Under the pieces are notes generated by a model, which worked only from the letters and a program-made list of their open reading frames with translations, searched no databases and was not told the DNA's origin. From the NCBI GenBank assembly GCA_030667035.1, contig DAOUWQ010000130.1:1-5523 (forward strand): a stretch of DNA of 5,523 nucleotides, given 5' to 3'. This DNA is from Candidatus Heimdallarchaeota archaeon (GTDB lineage Archaea; Asgardarchaeota; Heimdallarchaeia; JABLTI01). The translations under genes were made by a program, and so were the position numbers. Of this stretch, positions 5,283 to 5,523 are shown piece by piece. Numbering within the stretch: the stretch's first letter is position 1; every line of letters begins with the position of its first letter.

Positions 5283-5523
5283 ATGACCGAGGAATTAAAT
5301 TCAGAATTAGATCCAGAATTAAAGAAGAAGAGAAAGAAGAAGATTCTCATAATAGTTTTTGCAATTATTTTACCTATAGTAATTGTTGTTACACTTGTTG
5401 TTTTGGGCGTGCTTGCAATTACTGGAGCAATTCAAGGATGTTGTACTAGTTGTGGCACTTCTTGTGGAGAATCTTGCAGTGAGTCTTGTAGCGATTCGTG
5501 TTCTTCGAGTTGCAATAATTCAA
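5283..5523 (+). CDS. Second period-4 cysteine membrane protein, paralogue (3'-truncated)
   Basis: Eighty codons are visible before the window ends. The start is the ATG at 5283, with GGGG at 5272-5275 as a possible ribosome binding site seven bases before it. Residues 1-13 are short and acidic, followed by KKKRKKK (14-20), a hydrophobic helix (21-50) and then a cysteine domain with Cys at 53, 54, 57, 61, 65, 69, 73 and 77. It aligns without gaps to the preceding protein for 36 residues from the basic block to the first Cys pair, sharing FAI.LP in the helix and CCT.CG..C after it. It lacks the acidic/proline-rich N-terminal extension of about 37 residues found in the upstream copy. The genes are tandem, 89 bases apart, and clearly diverged at DNA level, so the duplication is not recent. 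The function is unknown; the protein likely sits in the membrane with the cysteines outside. Confidence 0.82.
   Translation, partial: MTEELNSELDPELKKKRKKKILIIVFAIILPIVIVVTLVVLGVLAITGAIQGCCTSCGTSCGESCSESCSDSCSSSCNNS
5439..5513 (+). repeat. 12-base-period cysteine repeat block (second paralogue)
   Basis: Cys codons recur every 12 bases from 5439 to 5511 (seven in register, plus one directly after the first), starting in the same CC-xx-C phase as the upstream copy. The block continues past Asn-Asn-Ser to the window edge, so its full length cannot be seen. Confidence 0.85.

Noticed and set aside
5424..5444. Lipobox at IQGC or MESC before the first cysteine, making the proteins lipoproteins
   Set aside because: The hydrophobic segment is about 30 residues, longer than a signal peptide core; the upstream copy has 57 residues before it, and Gln/Glu at the -2 position is atypical. 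A membrane anchor fits better, though the second copy is not fully excluded.

Overview
The window is AT-rich and looks archaeal. Upstream of several genes there are TATA-like boxes at archaeal spacing, leaders are short or absent, and oligo-T tracts lie behind genes. The first gene resembles the archaeal form of 3-hexulose-6-phosphate synthase. A low-GC lineage such as an Asgard archaeon would fit, but nothing here fixes the phylum.

Layout. (1) Bases 1-704, plus strand: the 3' part of a hexulose-phosphate synthase gene, with all expected active-site residues visible. It ends in a hairpin that can serve both strands, because the next gene converges on it. (2) Bases 752-1117, minus: a small DUF202 membrane protein. 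(3) Bases 1118-1570 contain no gene. The part near 1367-1507 folds into two adjacent hairpins whose loops are complementary (a possible kissing complex). Wobble-pair asymmetry points to transcription from the minus strand, so this is a candidate structured RNA. (4) Bases 1571-3277, minus: a complete family X DNA polymerase with a C-terminal PHP nuclease domain. (5) Bases 3431-3661, minus: a small protein of unknown function. (6) Bases 3849-4553, plus: a four-helix membrane protein with an HHPxC...CxGC cysteine/histidine motif. (7) Bases 4681-5193, plus: a single-span membrane protein whose outer part has a cysteine at every fourth residue, eleven times in register. (8) Bases 5283-5523, plus: the start of a second, diverged copy of gene 7, cut by the window edge.

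The left half is housekeeping: formaldehyde/pentose-phosphate metabolism and DNA repair, with genes apparently transcribed singly. The right end is the unusual part: three consecutive plus-strand membrane-protein genes with conserved cysteine patterns, two of them tandem paralogues. Whether they act together in metal or redox handling or at the cell surface is an inference from their shared features and position only. The two best leads are the period-4 cysteine paralogue pair and the two-hairpin RNA candidate.
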